Below, in pieces: positions 23,468 through 29,645 of a stretch of DNA of 29,645 nucleotides. The number at the start of each line of letters is the position of its first letter. Within the stretch, counting starts at the first letter, position 1. The position numbers were made by a program, and so were the translations under genes. This DNA is from Clostridiales bacterium (GTDB taxonomy: Bacteria; Bacillota; Clostridia; Lachnospirales; Anaerotignaceae), in contig JAHZAW010000010.1 of the NCBI GenBank assembly GCA_019423725.1, positions 1 to 29,645 on the forward strand, written 5' to 3'. The notes under the pieces are model-generated. The model had not been told where the DNA came from, did not search any database, and saw only the letters and a list, made by a program, of their open reading frames with translations.

Positions 23468-23977
23468 TTATTCAGCTGCTGCTTCTGCGCCTTCGCCCTT
23501 CTTTTCTGCAACCTGAGAAATAACTCTTGCGAAAGAAGAAATGGGGCTCTGGAAGCTGCCAAGTAACTTGGAAATAAGGACTTCTCTTGAAGGGATATCA
23601 GCGATAGCTTTGATTCCTTCTGCGTCGTATACGATACCTTCAACAACGCCGGCTTTGAATTCAAGATTCTTTGATGTTTCTGATACTTTCTTTACGATGC
23701 TTGCTCCCTTTGTAGCCTCATCGTATGCGAAAACAACTGCTGTAGGTCCTTCAAGGTACTGGCTTAAACCTTCAAACTGAGTACCTTTGATCGCGAAGTT
23801 GATCATTGTGTTTTTGTAAACTTTGTAATCAACACCTGCTTCTCTGAGCTGTTTTCTTAAGCCTGTATCCTCAGCTACAGTAAGACCTCTAGCATCTACA
23901 AGTACAATTGATACAGCCTTGTCAAGTTTTTCTTTAATTTCGTTAACAACGGCCTGTTTTGCTTCAACCTTTGCCAT
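23468..23977 (-). CDS. rplJ: 50S ribosomal protein L10
   Basis: A 169-residue stalk base protein that binds 23S rRNA and L7/L12 dimers through its C-terminal helix. The start MAKVEAKQAVVNEIKEKL and segments such as VDARGLTVAEDTGLRKQLRE are typical. ATG 23977 is chosen for AAGGAGGTG before it; the frame opens 20 codons earlier in the leader. The gene has its own promoter and an L10 leader through which an L10-L7/L12 complex is known, in related bacteria, to repress this unit. Confidence 0.97.
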   Translation of the reverse strand: MAKVEAKQAVVNEIKEKLDKAVSIVLVDARGLTVAEDTGLRKQLREAGVDYKVYKNTMINFAIKGTQFEGLSQYLEGPTAVVFAYDEATKGASIVKKVSETSKNLEFKAGVVEGIVYDAEGIKAIADIPSREVLISKLLGSFQSPISSFARVISQVAEKKGEGAEAAAE

Positions 23978-24052
23978 TTTAACACCTCCTTGAATAGGAA
24001 AATTATTAAATTGCCATTTTGCCCATTGCGTTAACAATGGCAGGTCTCATAT

Positions 24053-24161
24053 AAGAAAAGCCCCTATGTCACACAGACAAGGGGCTCAAGTTCTCTTGAT
24101 ATAAGTCTCCTCGGCTGGCAGGACAATGTCCTTTACGCTTTCGCACCTGCTGTCTGCGGCA
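24053..24161 (-). promoter_or_regulatory. Ribosomal protein L10 leader with terminator
   Basis: The minus-strand leader of rplJ carries the segment GCAGACAGCAGGTGCGAAAG and the later CCTGCCAGCCGAGGAGA, matching my memory of the Firmicutes L10 leader that binds the L10-L7/L12 complex. It is followed by AGCCCC/GGGGCT with an inner TGTC/GACA stem and TTTTCTT (24053-24086), an intrinsic terminator. Binding of excess L10 complex would favour termination. Confidence 0.85.
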
Positions 24162-24176
24162 ATATTCAACTGTTTG

Positions 24177-24205
24177 ATTATATATCAAAATTCATCCTGT
24201 GTCAA
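24177..24205 (-). promoter_or_regulatory. Promoter of rplJ-rplL
   Basis: On the minus strand a perfect TTGACA (24200-24205), a 17-base spacer and a perfect TATAAT (24177-24182). It begins just after the rplA stop codon, so rplJL has its own strong promoter besides read-through. Confidence 0.93.
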
Positions 24206-24208
24206 CTA

Positions 24209-24904
24209 TTACTCAGAAAGTTTTGCAGGGTTTACTTTGATTCCAGGGCCCATTGTTGAAGAGATAACAACACTCTTGAGGTACTGGCCCTTTGCTGTTG
24301 CCGGTTTTGCCTTGATAATAGCACTCATAAGAGTCTGGAAGTTTTCGAGTAACTTTTCAGTACCGAATGAAACTTTTCCTACCGGAACATGGATAATGTT
24401 TGTTTTGTCAAGACGGTACTCGATCTTACCAGCTTTGATATCTTTGATAGCCTTTGTAACGTCCATTGTAACTGTACCAGCCTTAGGGTTAGGCATTAAT
24501 CCTTTAGGTCCAAGTACACGGCCAAGACGACCAACAACGCCCATCATATCAGGTGTAGCAACTGCAACGTCGAAACCGAACCAGTTCTCACCCTGGATTT
24601 TAGGGATAAGATCTTCTGCGCCGACAAAATCAGCTCCGGCTGCTAAAGCTTCATCAGCTTTATCACCTTTAGCAAATACTAAAACACGAACTGTTTTACC
24701 AGTACCGTGGGGAAGAACAACTGCTCCACGAACCTGCTGATCAGCATGTCTGCTGTCAACGCCCAAACGAATATGTGCTTCAACTGTCTCATCAAACTTA
24801 GCAACTGATGTTTCCTGTACAAGCTTGATTGCTTCTTCTGTATCATAAAGCGCAGCTCTTTCTACGAGTTTCGCTTTTTCTGTATATTTCTTTCCTCTTT
24901 TCAT
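24209..24904 (-). CDS. rplA: 50S ribosomal protein L1
   Basis: A 231-residue two-domain L1, which binds 23S rRNA at the E-site stalk and can repress its own mRNA. Segments such as RGAVVLPHGTGKTVRVLVFA and GRLGRVLGPKGLMPNPKAGT are characteristic. ATG 24904 has AAGGAGGG before it and lies 13 bases after rplK. A candidate L1 target hairpin lies before rplK at 25363-25395. Confidence 0.98.
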   Translation of the reverse strand: MKRGKKYTEKAKLVERAALYDTEEAIKLVQETSVAKFDETVEAHIRLGVDSRHADQQVRGAVVLPHGTGKTVRVLVFAKGDKADEALAAGADFVGAEDLIPKIQGENWFGFDVAVATPDMMGVVGRLGRVLGPKGLMPNPKAGTVTMDVTKAIKDIKAGKIEYRLDKTNIIHVPVGKVSFGTEKLLENFQTLMSAIIKAKPATAKGQYLKSVVISSTMGPGIKVNPAKLSE

Positions 24905-24917
24905 TACTGTACCCTCC

Positions 24918-25343
24918 TTATTCCTCTACGACGATACCCATGCTTCTTGCTGTACCGCAGATCATGCTGTAAGCGGAATCAAGGTTAGCAGCGTTAAGAT
25001 CGGGCATTTTCATTTCCGCGATTTTCATAACTTCTTCTTTGGAAATCTTAGCTACTTTTGTTTTGTTGGGTACACCTGAACCAGACTCGATCTTGCAAGC
25101 CTTCTTAAGAAGAACTGCTGCAGGGGGAGTCTTTGTGATAAATGTAAAGCTTCTGTCCTGATATACAGTGATAACTACAGGGATGATAAGACCTGCCTGT
25201 GAAGCTGTTTTTTCATTGAATTCCTTGCAGAATCCCATGATGTTTACACCGTGCTGACCAAGAGCGGGGCCAACCGGGGGAGCCGGCGTAGCCTTGGCTG
25301 CCGGAATCTGTAATTTAATATAACCTGTTACTTTCTTTGCCAT
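24918..25343 (-). CDS. rplK: 50S ribosomal protein L11
   Basis: A 141-residue L11, part of the GTPase-associated centre of the 50S subunit. The N-terminus KVTGYIKLQIPAAKATPAPP and GPALGQHGVNIMGFCKEFNE are diagnostic. ATG 25343 has AGGAGGTG before it. It follows nusG after a 99-base gap that holds two hairpins, and precedes rplA. Confidence 0.98.
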   Translation of the reverse strand: MAKKVTGYIKLQIPAAKATPAPPVGPALGQHGVNIMGFCKEFNEKTASQAGLIIPVVITVYQDRSFTFITKTPPAAVLLKKACKIESGSGVPNKTKVAKISKEEVMKIAEMKMPDLNAANLDSAYSMICGTARSMGIVVEE

Positions 25344-25362
25344 TTCGGCACCTCCTATAAAT

Positions 25363-25395
25363 GTGGTAATTAACGGGGTTCATACACCCTCCCAC
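25363..25395 (-). promoter_or_regulatory. Candidate L1 autoregulatory hairpin before rplK
   Basis: On the minus strand GTGG-GA-GGG-TGTATGAA-CCC-CGTTAATTA-CCAC: two short G-C helices separated by an asymmetric internal loop, with a TATGAA apical loop, just before the rplK ribosome binding site. Its layout resembles L1 binding sites on 23S rRNA and L11-operon mRNAs. A further GCGCG/CGCGC hairpin (25396-25425) lies upstream. Confidence 0.45.
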
Positions 25396-25442
25396 GCGCG
25401 TAAGGACCGTTATTTCCCGGCGCGCATTAAAAAACGAACGAA

Positions 25443-25985
25443 TTACATCTTGATAATCTGATTATACTCGAACTCGACGGGTGTCTCACGTCCGAATATC
25501 GAAAGAATGACTGTAGCCGTCTTTTTCTGATCGTTGATCTCTTTGATCTTTCCGACGGAGTCAGCAAAGGCTCCAAAGGCTACCTTTACAGTGTCTCCAA
25601 CTTCCATATCAAAGTTTTCAGAAACCGTTTCGATACCCATCATCCTTACTTCCTCAGGAGTAAGGGGAACGGGTTTGCTCTCAGGGCCTACAAAACTTGT
25701 AACGCCCCTTGTATTTCTTACGACATACCAGGTATCCTCATTCATAAACATCTTGATAAGGACATAACCGGGGAAAATCTTTCTCTGAACAGTTTTTTTC
25801 TGTCCGTTTTTGACCTCGACTACTTCCTGTACCGGAACGCTCACTTCATGGATCTGATCCTGCATACCGCGGTTTTCAACGATCTTTTCTATATTGGCTT
25901 TTACCTTATTTTCATAACCGGAATAGGTATGAACAACATACCATCTGCTTTCAGATTCCGCTGATTTATTCATTTCTTCTGACAT
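25443..25985 (-). CDS. nusG: Transcription termination/antitermination protein NusG
   Basis: A 180-residue NusG that binds RNA polymerase and modulates pausing, Rho termination and coupling to translation. The N-terminal NGN domain starts at WYVVHTYSGYENKVKANIEK and includes FPGYVLIKM; the C-terminal KOW domain includes GDTVKVAFGAFADSVGKI. ATG 25985 is chosen because AGAAGG lies nine bases before it; an ATG three codons earlier abuts that site and is too close. It follows secE by about 20 bases. Confidence 0.97.
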   Translation of the reverse strand: MSEEMNKSAESESRWYVVHTYSGYENKVKANIEKIVENRGMQDQIHEVSVPVQEVVEVKNGQKKTVQRKIFPGYVLIKMFMNEDTWYVVRNTRGVTSFVGPESKPVPLTPEEVRMMGIETVSENFDMEVGDTVKVAFGAFADSVGKIKEINDQKKTATVILSIFGRETPVEFEYNQIIKM

Positions 25986-26004
25986 AGCAATCATCCTTCT
26001 TCAA

Positions 26005-26280
26005 TCAAGCCATAAGGCCAATAACTAAGTTCATAACTGTCGTATATACAGTATCCATTCCGAAAATAATAACACCGATTATCAATGATGTGCAGATAAC
26101 TGTTATAGTGTTCTTTCTTACTGTCTCACGGTTAGGCCAAATGATCTTTTTAGCCTCTGCCTTACAGTCAGCAAGTTTTGCAGAAAGTCCCTTCTTTTCC
26201 TTTGAGGGTTTAGCTTTCTTAGAAGACTCTTTTTTTACTTCGTTTTTTTCATTTGGGTTTGTGTTTTTAAGTTCTTCCAT
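26005..26280 (-). CDS. secE: Preprotein translocase subunit SecE
   Basis: A 91-residue SecE with a lysine/glutamate-rich cytoplasmic N-terminus, the amphipathic segment AEAKKIIWPNRETVRKNT and a single membrane helix (TVICTSLIIGVIIFGMDTVY), as in Gram-positive bacteria. It stabilises SecY in the SecYEG channel. ATG 26280 has GGGAG eight bases before it; a GTG three codons earlier overlaps that site. It lies between rpmG and nusG, its classic place. Confidence 0.96.
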   Translation of the reverse strand: MEELKNTNPNEKNEVKKESSKKAKPSKEKKGLSAKLADCKAEAKKIIWPNRETVRKNTITVICTSLIIGVIIFGMDTVYTTVMNLVIGLMA

Positions 26281-26301
26281 CGGTTTCACTCCCTTCGGAT
26301 C

Positions 26302-26451
26302 TTATTTTGTTTCTTTATGGAGTGTGTGTGTTTTGCAGAATTTGCAGTACTTCTTCATTTCGATTCTATCGGGCTGAGTTTTCTTGTCCTTTGTAGTACT
26401 GTAGTTTCTCTGTTTGCATTCTGTACATGCTAAGGTAATTCTTGTTCTCAC
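26302..26451 (-). CDS. rpmG: 50S ribosomal protein L33, zinc type
   Basis: A 49-residue L33 read directly from the sequence. It starts with GTG 26451 (GGAGG eight bases before it) and reads MRTRITLACTECKQRNY, later KKYCKFCKTHTLHKETK. Two CxxC pairs (C9/C12 and C36/C39) mark the zinc-binding type. It is the first gene of the rpmG-secE-nusG cluster, 21 bases before secE. Confidence 0.97.
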   Translation of the reverse strand: MRTRITLACTECKQRNYSTTKDKKTQPDRIEMKKYCKFCKTHTLHKETK

Positions 26452-26526
26452 AACTTCCACCTCCTGTTATTAAATTAGCCGGCAAAAAGGCACACTAAAT
26501 AAAGCATACCTATGCCAATCATATCG

Positions 26527-26555
26527 ATGGTAGCACAGACAAGGTGCTTTGTCAA
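26527..26555 (-). promoter_or_regulatory. Promoter of rpmG-secE-nusG
   Basis: On the minus strand a consensus TTGACA (26550-26555), a 17-base spacer and TACCAT (26527-26532), about 75 bases before the rpmG start. Confidence 0.75.
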
Positions 26556-26613
26556 CAATTTTGATCATATTTTTATAGCTTTAAGCATATACGGCCCAAA
26601 CGCTGTTATGACA

Positions 26614-26868
26614 TTATTTTTCCTTTGCAGCTACCTCTGTAAGAGCCCTTGAAAGCTGGTCAGGACAGCTGGTGCCCTTCATTCCGCAGCCGATGCCTCT
26701 GAGCTTTTCGATAACGTCTTCCACCTTCATGCCGTCAACGAGTTTTGCTATGCCCTGAAGGTTTCCACTGCAGCCGCCTGTATATTTAACGTCCTTTACG
26801 ATGCCGTCCTCAACGGTAAATTCGATGAGCTTTGAACATGTTCCCTTTGTTTCGTATCTGTATCTCAT
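26614..26868 (-). CDS. TSCPD domain protein (TIGR03905-like)
   Basis: An 84-residue protein made of one TSCPD domain, a small fold also found at the C-terminus of some ribonucleotide reductases. The name motif TSCPDQL lies at 66-72. Cysteines at 11, 33, 61 and 68 probably bind zinc. The role of the stand-alone form is unknown. ATG 26868 follows AAAGGAAGTG. It is divergent from the zinc uptake operon and may share control with it, but the Zur-like site lies on the transporter side only. Confidence 0.87.
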   Translation of the reverse strand: MRYRYETKGTCSKLIEFTVEDGIVKDVKYTGGCSGNLQGIAKLVDGMKVEDVIEKLRGIGCGMKGTSCPDQLSRALTEVAAKEK

Positions 26869-26958
26869 AAAAACACTTCCTTTACTTCATTATATATAAT
26901 ATATTCAATTTACATTTTATGAATATATCACATAAACAGACACTCCGCAATAAAAACA

Positions 26959-26988
26959 TTGACACAAAGTCAGGACTTCATTTATAAT
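26959..26988 (+). promoter_or_regulatory. Promoter of the zinc transporter operon
   Basis: A consensus TTGACA (26959-26964), an 18-base spacer and a consensus TATAAT (26983-26988). Transcription would start near 26995, about 57 bases before the znuA start. Confidence 0.85.
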
Positions 26989-27002
26989 ATCCCTTGTCAA
27001 AC

Positions 27003-27015
27003 GCAAATCATTTGC
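27003..27015. promoter_or_regulatory. Zur-like operator
   Basis: GCAAAT-C-ATTTGC is a perfect 6-1-6 dyad at about +8 to +20 of the predicted znu transcript. The 1-base centre and AT-rich arms are like Firmicutes Zur boxes (TCGTAATNATTACGA in Bacillus), although the sequence differs. Binding with zinc would block transcription. Confidence 0.6.
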
Positions 27016-27051
27016 ATTTATACGAACAAAAGTATACCAGAGGTCTTTATA

Positions 27052-27981
27052 ATGAAGAAAAAGCTATTATTTGCCGCCGTGATGAGTTCACTTTTCTGTC
27101 TGTCCTCCTGCGGACAGGCCGATGTGGCCGATGACAATGAACTCCATGTTACGGCGTCATTTTATCCCATATATATAATTGCCGAAAACGTCATAGGAAA
27201 TACAGAAGGCATAGACCTTGAAAACATGGCCCAGCCCCAGACAGGCTGCCTCCACGACTACCAGCTTTCCACGGGAGATATGAAAAAACTGGAAAACACC
27301 GATCTTTTTATAATAAACGGCGGAGGCATGGAAAGCTTTCTGGATAATGCCCTTGCTCTTTTCCCTGATTTGGATATAGTTGATACATCTAAGGGAGTCA
27401 CCTCCCTGGAGGAAGACGGCCACGGCCACGGAGAAACAGAAGGAGCTTCTGAGGAAGGTTCTGAAGAAGATGACAGCCATGACCATGAAGAAAACTCCCA
27501 TTTTTGGATACTTCCCGAAAACGCGGCCATACAGGCTCAGAATATATGTGAGGCCTTAAGTGAGGTCTGCCCTGACAAGGCCGGAGAATTTGAGGAAAAC
27601 ACCGAAAATTTCATAAACAGCATAAAAACCATAGATACCTTTGATGGAAACGGTACAAAGGTATGTATATTTAATGAAGCCTTTGCCTATCTTCATCTGT
27701 CCTATGGATTTGATGTAAGGCTGTGCGTGGAAATGGACGAGAACCAGACACCATCCGCGAGGGAACTGGCTGAAATAATAACCACCATAAAGGATGAGGG
27801 CATAACCCTTCTCATAGCGGCTGACGATGCTTCAAAGGCCATAGCGGACACCATAGCCCGGGAAACTGACGCAAAGGTAATAGTTCTTGACCCTGTGCTC
27901 ACCGGAGATTTTTCACCGGAAAGCTATGTTGACGCCCTTAACGAAAACGCCCGCATATTAAAAGGAAGTGTAGATCAATGA
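27052..27981 (+). CDS. znuA: Zinc ABC transporter substrate-binding lipoprotein
   Basis: A 309-residue cluster A-I (ZnuA/AdcA-like) binding protein. The signal peptide MKKKLLFAAVMSSLFCLSSC ends at lipobox cysteine C20, so it is a membrane-anchored lipoprotein. Likely zinc ligands are H68 (CLHDYQ), H150 (HFW) and H215 (AYLHLSYG). A His- and acid-rich loop (about 118-150) between the first two is typical of zinc rather than manganese binders. ATG 27052 follows AGAGGT; the frame opens 31 codons earlier, across the promoter, which rules that start out. Its stop overlaps the start of the ATPase gene (ATGA). Confidence 0.9.
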   Translation: MKKKLLFAAVMSSLFCLSSCGQADVADDNELHVTASFYPIYIIAENVIGNTEGIDLENMAQPQTGCLHDYQLSTGDMKKLENTDLFIINGGGMESFLDNALALFPDLDIVDTSKGVTSLEEDGHGHGETEGASEEGSEEDDSHDHEENSHFWILPENAAIQAQNICEALSEVCPDKAGEFEENTENFINSIKTIDTFDGNGTKVCIFNEAFAYLHLSYGFDVRLCVEMDENQTPSARELAEIITTIKDEGITLLIAADDASKAIADTIARETDAKVIVLDPVLTGDFSPESYVDALNENARILKGSVDQ

Positions 27982-28742
27982 GCGTGCATAATAACTGCGG
28001 CCTGTGCCGTGTAAATATAGAAAACCTGGCGGTATATGACGGACATGACCCAATAATACATGACGTAAATATGGAATTCCACTGTGGCGAGCTCACGGCC
28101 TTGATAGGAAAAAACGGATCAGGAAAGACGACCCTTATAAAGGCCCTCCTTGGGGAACGCCCGCATACAGGAAATATAACCTACCTGGACCACGAAGACG
28201 GAAAAATAAAAAAGCTCACAACAGGTTATGTACCTCAGCAGCTGGCCTTTGATAAAAGCTCACCTGTATCGGTCCTGGACTTTATGGCAGCGGCCGTATC
28301 AAAAAGGCCCGTATGGCTTGGACATAAAAAACAGATGCGTGCCAAAATACTGGAAAGGCTGGAGGACTTCAGCATATCCCATATAATCGACAGGCCCATA
28401 GGCGACCTTTCCGGCGGAGAGCTTCAAAGGGTGCTCCTTGCCATGGCCATCGATCCCCTGCCAGACCTTCTCATACTGGATGAGCCCGTATCTGGAGTAG
28501 ATATAAACGGACTGGATATGTTTTATAAAAAGGTATCTGAGCTCAGACATAAATATCATATGGCCATACTTCTCGTATCCCACGACCTGAGCCTTATAAA
28601 AAGCTATGCCGACAGGATAGTCCTCATGGACAGGACGGTCATAGCCCAGGGCTCCCCCGACGAGGTATATAAAACAAAGGCATTTCTGGATATATTCGGA
28701 TATACGTTAAAGGAGGCGGGAAACGATGAATTTGATATATAA
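27978..28742 (+). CDS. znuC: Zinc ABC transporter ATP-binding protein
   Basis: A 254-residue ATPase. Walker A GKNGSGKT (44-51), Q-loop glutamine near 87-88, signature LSGGE (144-148), Walker B LLILDEP (164-170) and H-loop H202 are all intact. It would power uptake of the metal delivered by the ZnuA-like lipoprotein. The start overlaps the znuA stop by four bases, and its end overlaps the permease gene by 17 bases, so the three genes are translationally coupled. Confidence 0.93.
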   Translation: MSVHNNCGLCRVNIENLAVYDGHDPIIHDVNMEFHCGELTALIGKNGSGKTTLIKALLGERPHTGNITYLDHEDGKIKKLTTGYVPQQLAFDKSSPVSVLDFMAAAVSKRPVWLGHKKQMRAKILERLEDFSISHIIDRPIGDLSGGELQRVLLAMAIDPLPDLLILDEPVSGVDINGLDMFYKKVSELRHKYHMAILLVSHDLSLIKSYADRIVLMDRTVIAQGSPDEVYKTKAFLDIFGYTLKEAGNDEFDI

Positions 28743-29559
28743 TGTTATCGAGACTATCCTGCCCTTCAGTTTCGCGCAGTTTGATTTTATGAAAAACGCC
28801 CTGCTGGCGGTTATCCTTGTAACTCCCCTTTTCGGTATGCTTGGAACCATGGCCGTAAATAACAAAATGGCCTTCTTTTCCGATGCCCTTGGCCACAGCG
28901 CCCTCACCGGCATAGCCATAGGGGTAATACTTGGTGTTGGAAACCCCATAGTATGTATGCTGTTTTTCGGAATACTTTTCGGTCTTGGCATAAGAAAGGT
29001 AAAAAGCAGTACAAAAACATCATCGGATACGGTAATAAGTGTATTTTCATCGGTATCCATAGCCCTAGGCATCGTTATCCTCTCCAAAAGCGGAGGATTC
29101 GCCAAATATTCCACCTATCTCATAGGAGACATACTTACCGTGTCACCATCATATATAAAGGTGCTTGCTGTTGTTTTAGTATGCGTTTATATAATATGGT
29201 ATTTTATATATAACAACCTGCTGCTCCTCAGCGTCAACCCCTCCCTCTCATCCAGCCGAGGAGTTAAAAACGCTCTGACGGAAAGCATATTCGTCATAAT
29301 ACTGGCGGCGGCTGTAATGCTCTCCATAAAGCAGATAGGAATACTGACCATAAATTCCCTGCTTATCCTTCCCGCTGCGGCGGCAAGGAATATTTCAAGA
29401 AATTCCAGGCAGTACCTTATATGTTCCACGATCATATCCATGTTCTGCGGCATAGCCGGACTTATCATATCCTTTTACGCGGATACGGCGGCGGGAGCTA
29501 CCATGGTACTGATTGCGGCAGTATTTTACTTTGCCACATATTTTAAATCTAAAAATTAA
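28726..29559 (+). CDS. znuB: Zinc ABC transporter permease (ABC-3 family)
   Basis: A 277-residue membrane protein of the ABC-3 family with about seven or eight helices, starting with NALLAVILVTPLFGMLGTMA and including the conserved AFFSDALGHSALTGIAIG segment that contacts the ATPase. The C-terminal GILTINSLLILPAAAARN is also typical. ATG 28726 follows AAAGGAGG inside znuC. It is the last gene of the operon, with a terminator directly after it. Confidence 0.93.
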   Translation: MNLIYNVIETILPFSFAQFDFMKNALLAVILVTPLFGMLGTMAVNNKMAFFSDALGHSALTGIAIGVILGVGNPIVCMLFFGILFGLGIRKVKSSTKTSSDTVISVFSSVSIALGIVILSKSGGFAKYSTYLIGDILTVSPSYIKVLAVVLVCVYIIWYFIYNNLLLLSVNPSLSSSRGVKNALTESIFVIILAAAVMLSIKQIGILTINSLLILPAAAARNISRNSRQYLICSTIISMFCGIAGLIISFYADTAAGATMVLIAAVFYFATYFKSKN

Positions 29560-29562
29560 TAA

Positions 29563-29591
29563 GGCCGTCCCATTCGGGACGGTCTTTTTTT
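29563..29591 (+). terminator. Intrinsic terminator of the znu operon
   Basis: GGCCGTCCC-ATTC-GGGACGGTC (9 pairs, one G-T) followed by seven T. A second inverted repeat AAGGCTGC-ATA-GCAGCCTT (29610-29628) follows without a T run; its role is unclear, and the window ends 17 bases later. Confidence 0.92.
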
Positions 29592-29645
29592 ATTATTACT
29601 TTAGTGTCGAAGGCTGCATAGCAGCCTTTAACAACCGCCCGCTCT

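Noticed and set aside
26959..27051. 31-codon N-terminal extension of the zinc-binding lipoprotein
   Set aside because: Covers the promoter and Zur-like site; the signal peptide and ribosome binding site fit ATG 27052.
29610..29628. Second terminator after znuB
   Set aside because: The AAGGCTGC/GCAGCCTT inverted repeat lacks a T run on either strand, so it cannot be called an intrinsic terminator.
1..29645. CRISPR arrays, insertion sequences, prophage or integrase genes
   Set aside because: No regularly spaced repeats, transposase or integrase motifs, or phage genes were seen on either strand.

Overview
This window looks like a chromosomal segment of a low-GC Gram-positive anaerobe, class Clostridia and most likely a Lachnospiraceae-type organism. 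The basis is the gene order (rho-rpmE-DUF1385-prmC-prfA and rpmG-secE-nusG-rplK-rplA-rplJ-rplL), strong AGGAGG-type ribosome binding sites, AT-rich spacers, tRNA genes without an encoded CCA, and frequent ATA isoleucine codons in weakly expressed genes. Almost everything lies on the minus strand. The exceptions are a tRNA-Phe end, a nitroreductase gene and a zinc ABC transporter operon. I see no phage, insertion sequence, CRISPR array or other mobile element.

Layout: 1-50 is the 3' part of tRNA-Phe, followed by its terminator. 555-1778 is a family III CoA-transferase (FldA/HadA-like) transcribed alone, with a long structured leader and codon use typical of very highly expressed genes. 2470-2979 is a nitroreductase. 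3039-5213 is a citrate synthase gene followed by an EcsC-family gene. 5693-15098 is a long minus-strand run that begins at a good promoter before a LysM membrane protein gene. It continues through rho, rpmE, the DUF1385 gene, prmC, prfA, a small membrane protein gene, glgP and an unknown gene, and ends with a tRNA-Arg. 15179-18436 is gltX then adenine deaminase. 18609-18776 is a very short YtxH-like membrane protein gene. 18953-22482 is serC-serA-DUF1015. 23051-26451 is the rpmG-secE-nusG-L11-L1-L10-L7/L12 cluster with an L10 leader. 26614-26868 is a TSCPD-domain gene. 27052-29559 is a zinc uptake operon (znuA-znuC-znuB).

The window is mainly translation, transcription termination and central metabolism, so the less ordinary content lies in the control regions. 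The strongest candidate for something undescribed is the leader of serC-serA-DUF1015. It has a near-consensus promoter, a long hairpin, and then two mutually exclusive hairpins (an antiterminator and an intrinsic terminator), with no T-box motifs and no serine-rich leader peptide. The operon also has no recognisable phosphoserine phosphatase gene but carries a DUF1015 gene with an ADGHHR motif, which makes DUF1015 a candidate for a serine-metabolism role. Other control signals are a three-hairpin leader before the CoA-transferase, a perfect palindrome just downstream of the citrate synthase promoter, a Zur-like dyad just downstream of the zinc operon promoter, and an L1-site-like hairpin before rplK.

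Several gene starts are placed at an ATG downstream of the longest open frame because a ribosome binding site fits there (glgP, prfA, rpmE, rho, the LysM gene, ade, gltX, serA, serC, rplJ, nusG, secE, znuA and others). Three small genes, rpmG, the YtxH-like gene and a possible 28-codon leader ORF, were found by reading the sequence directly.
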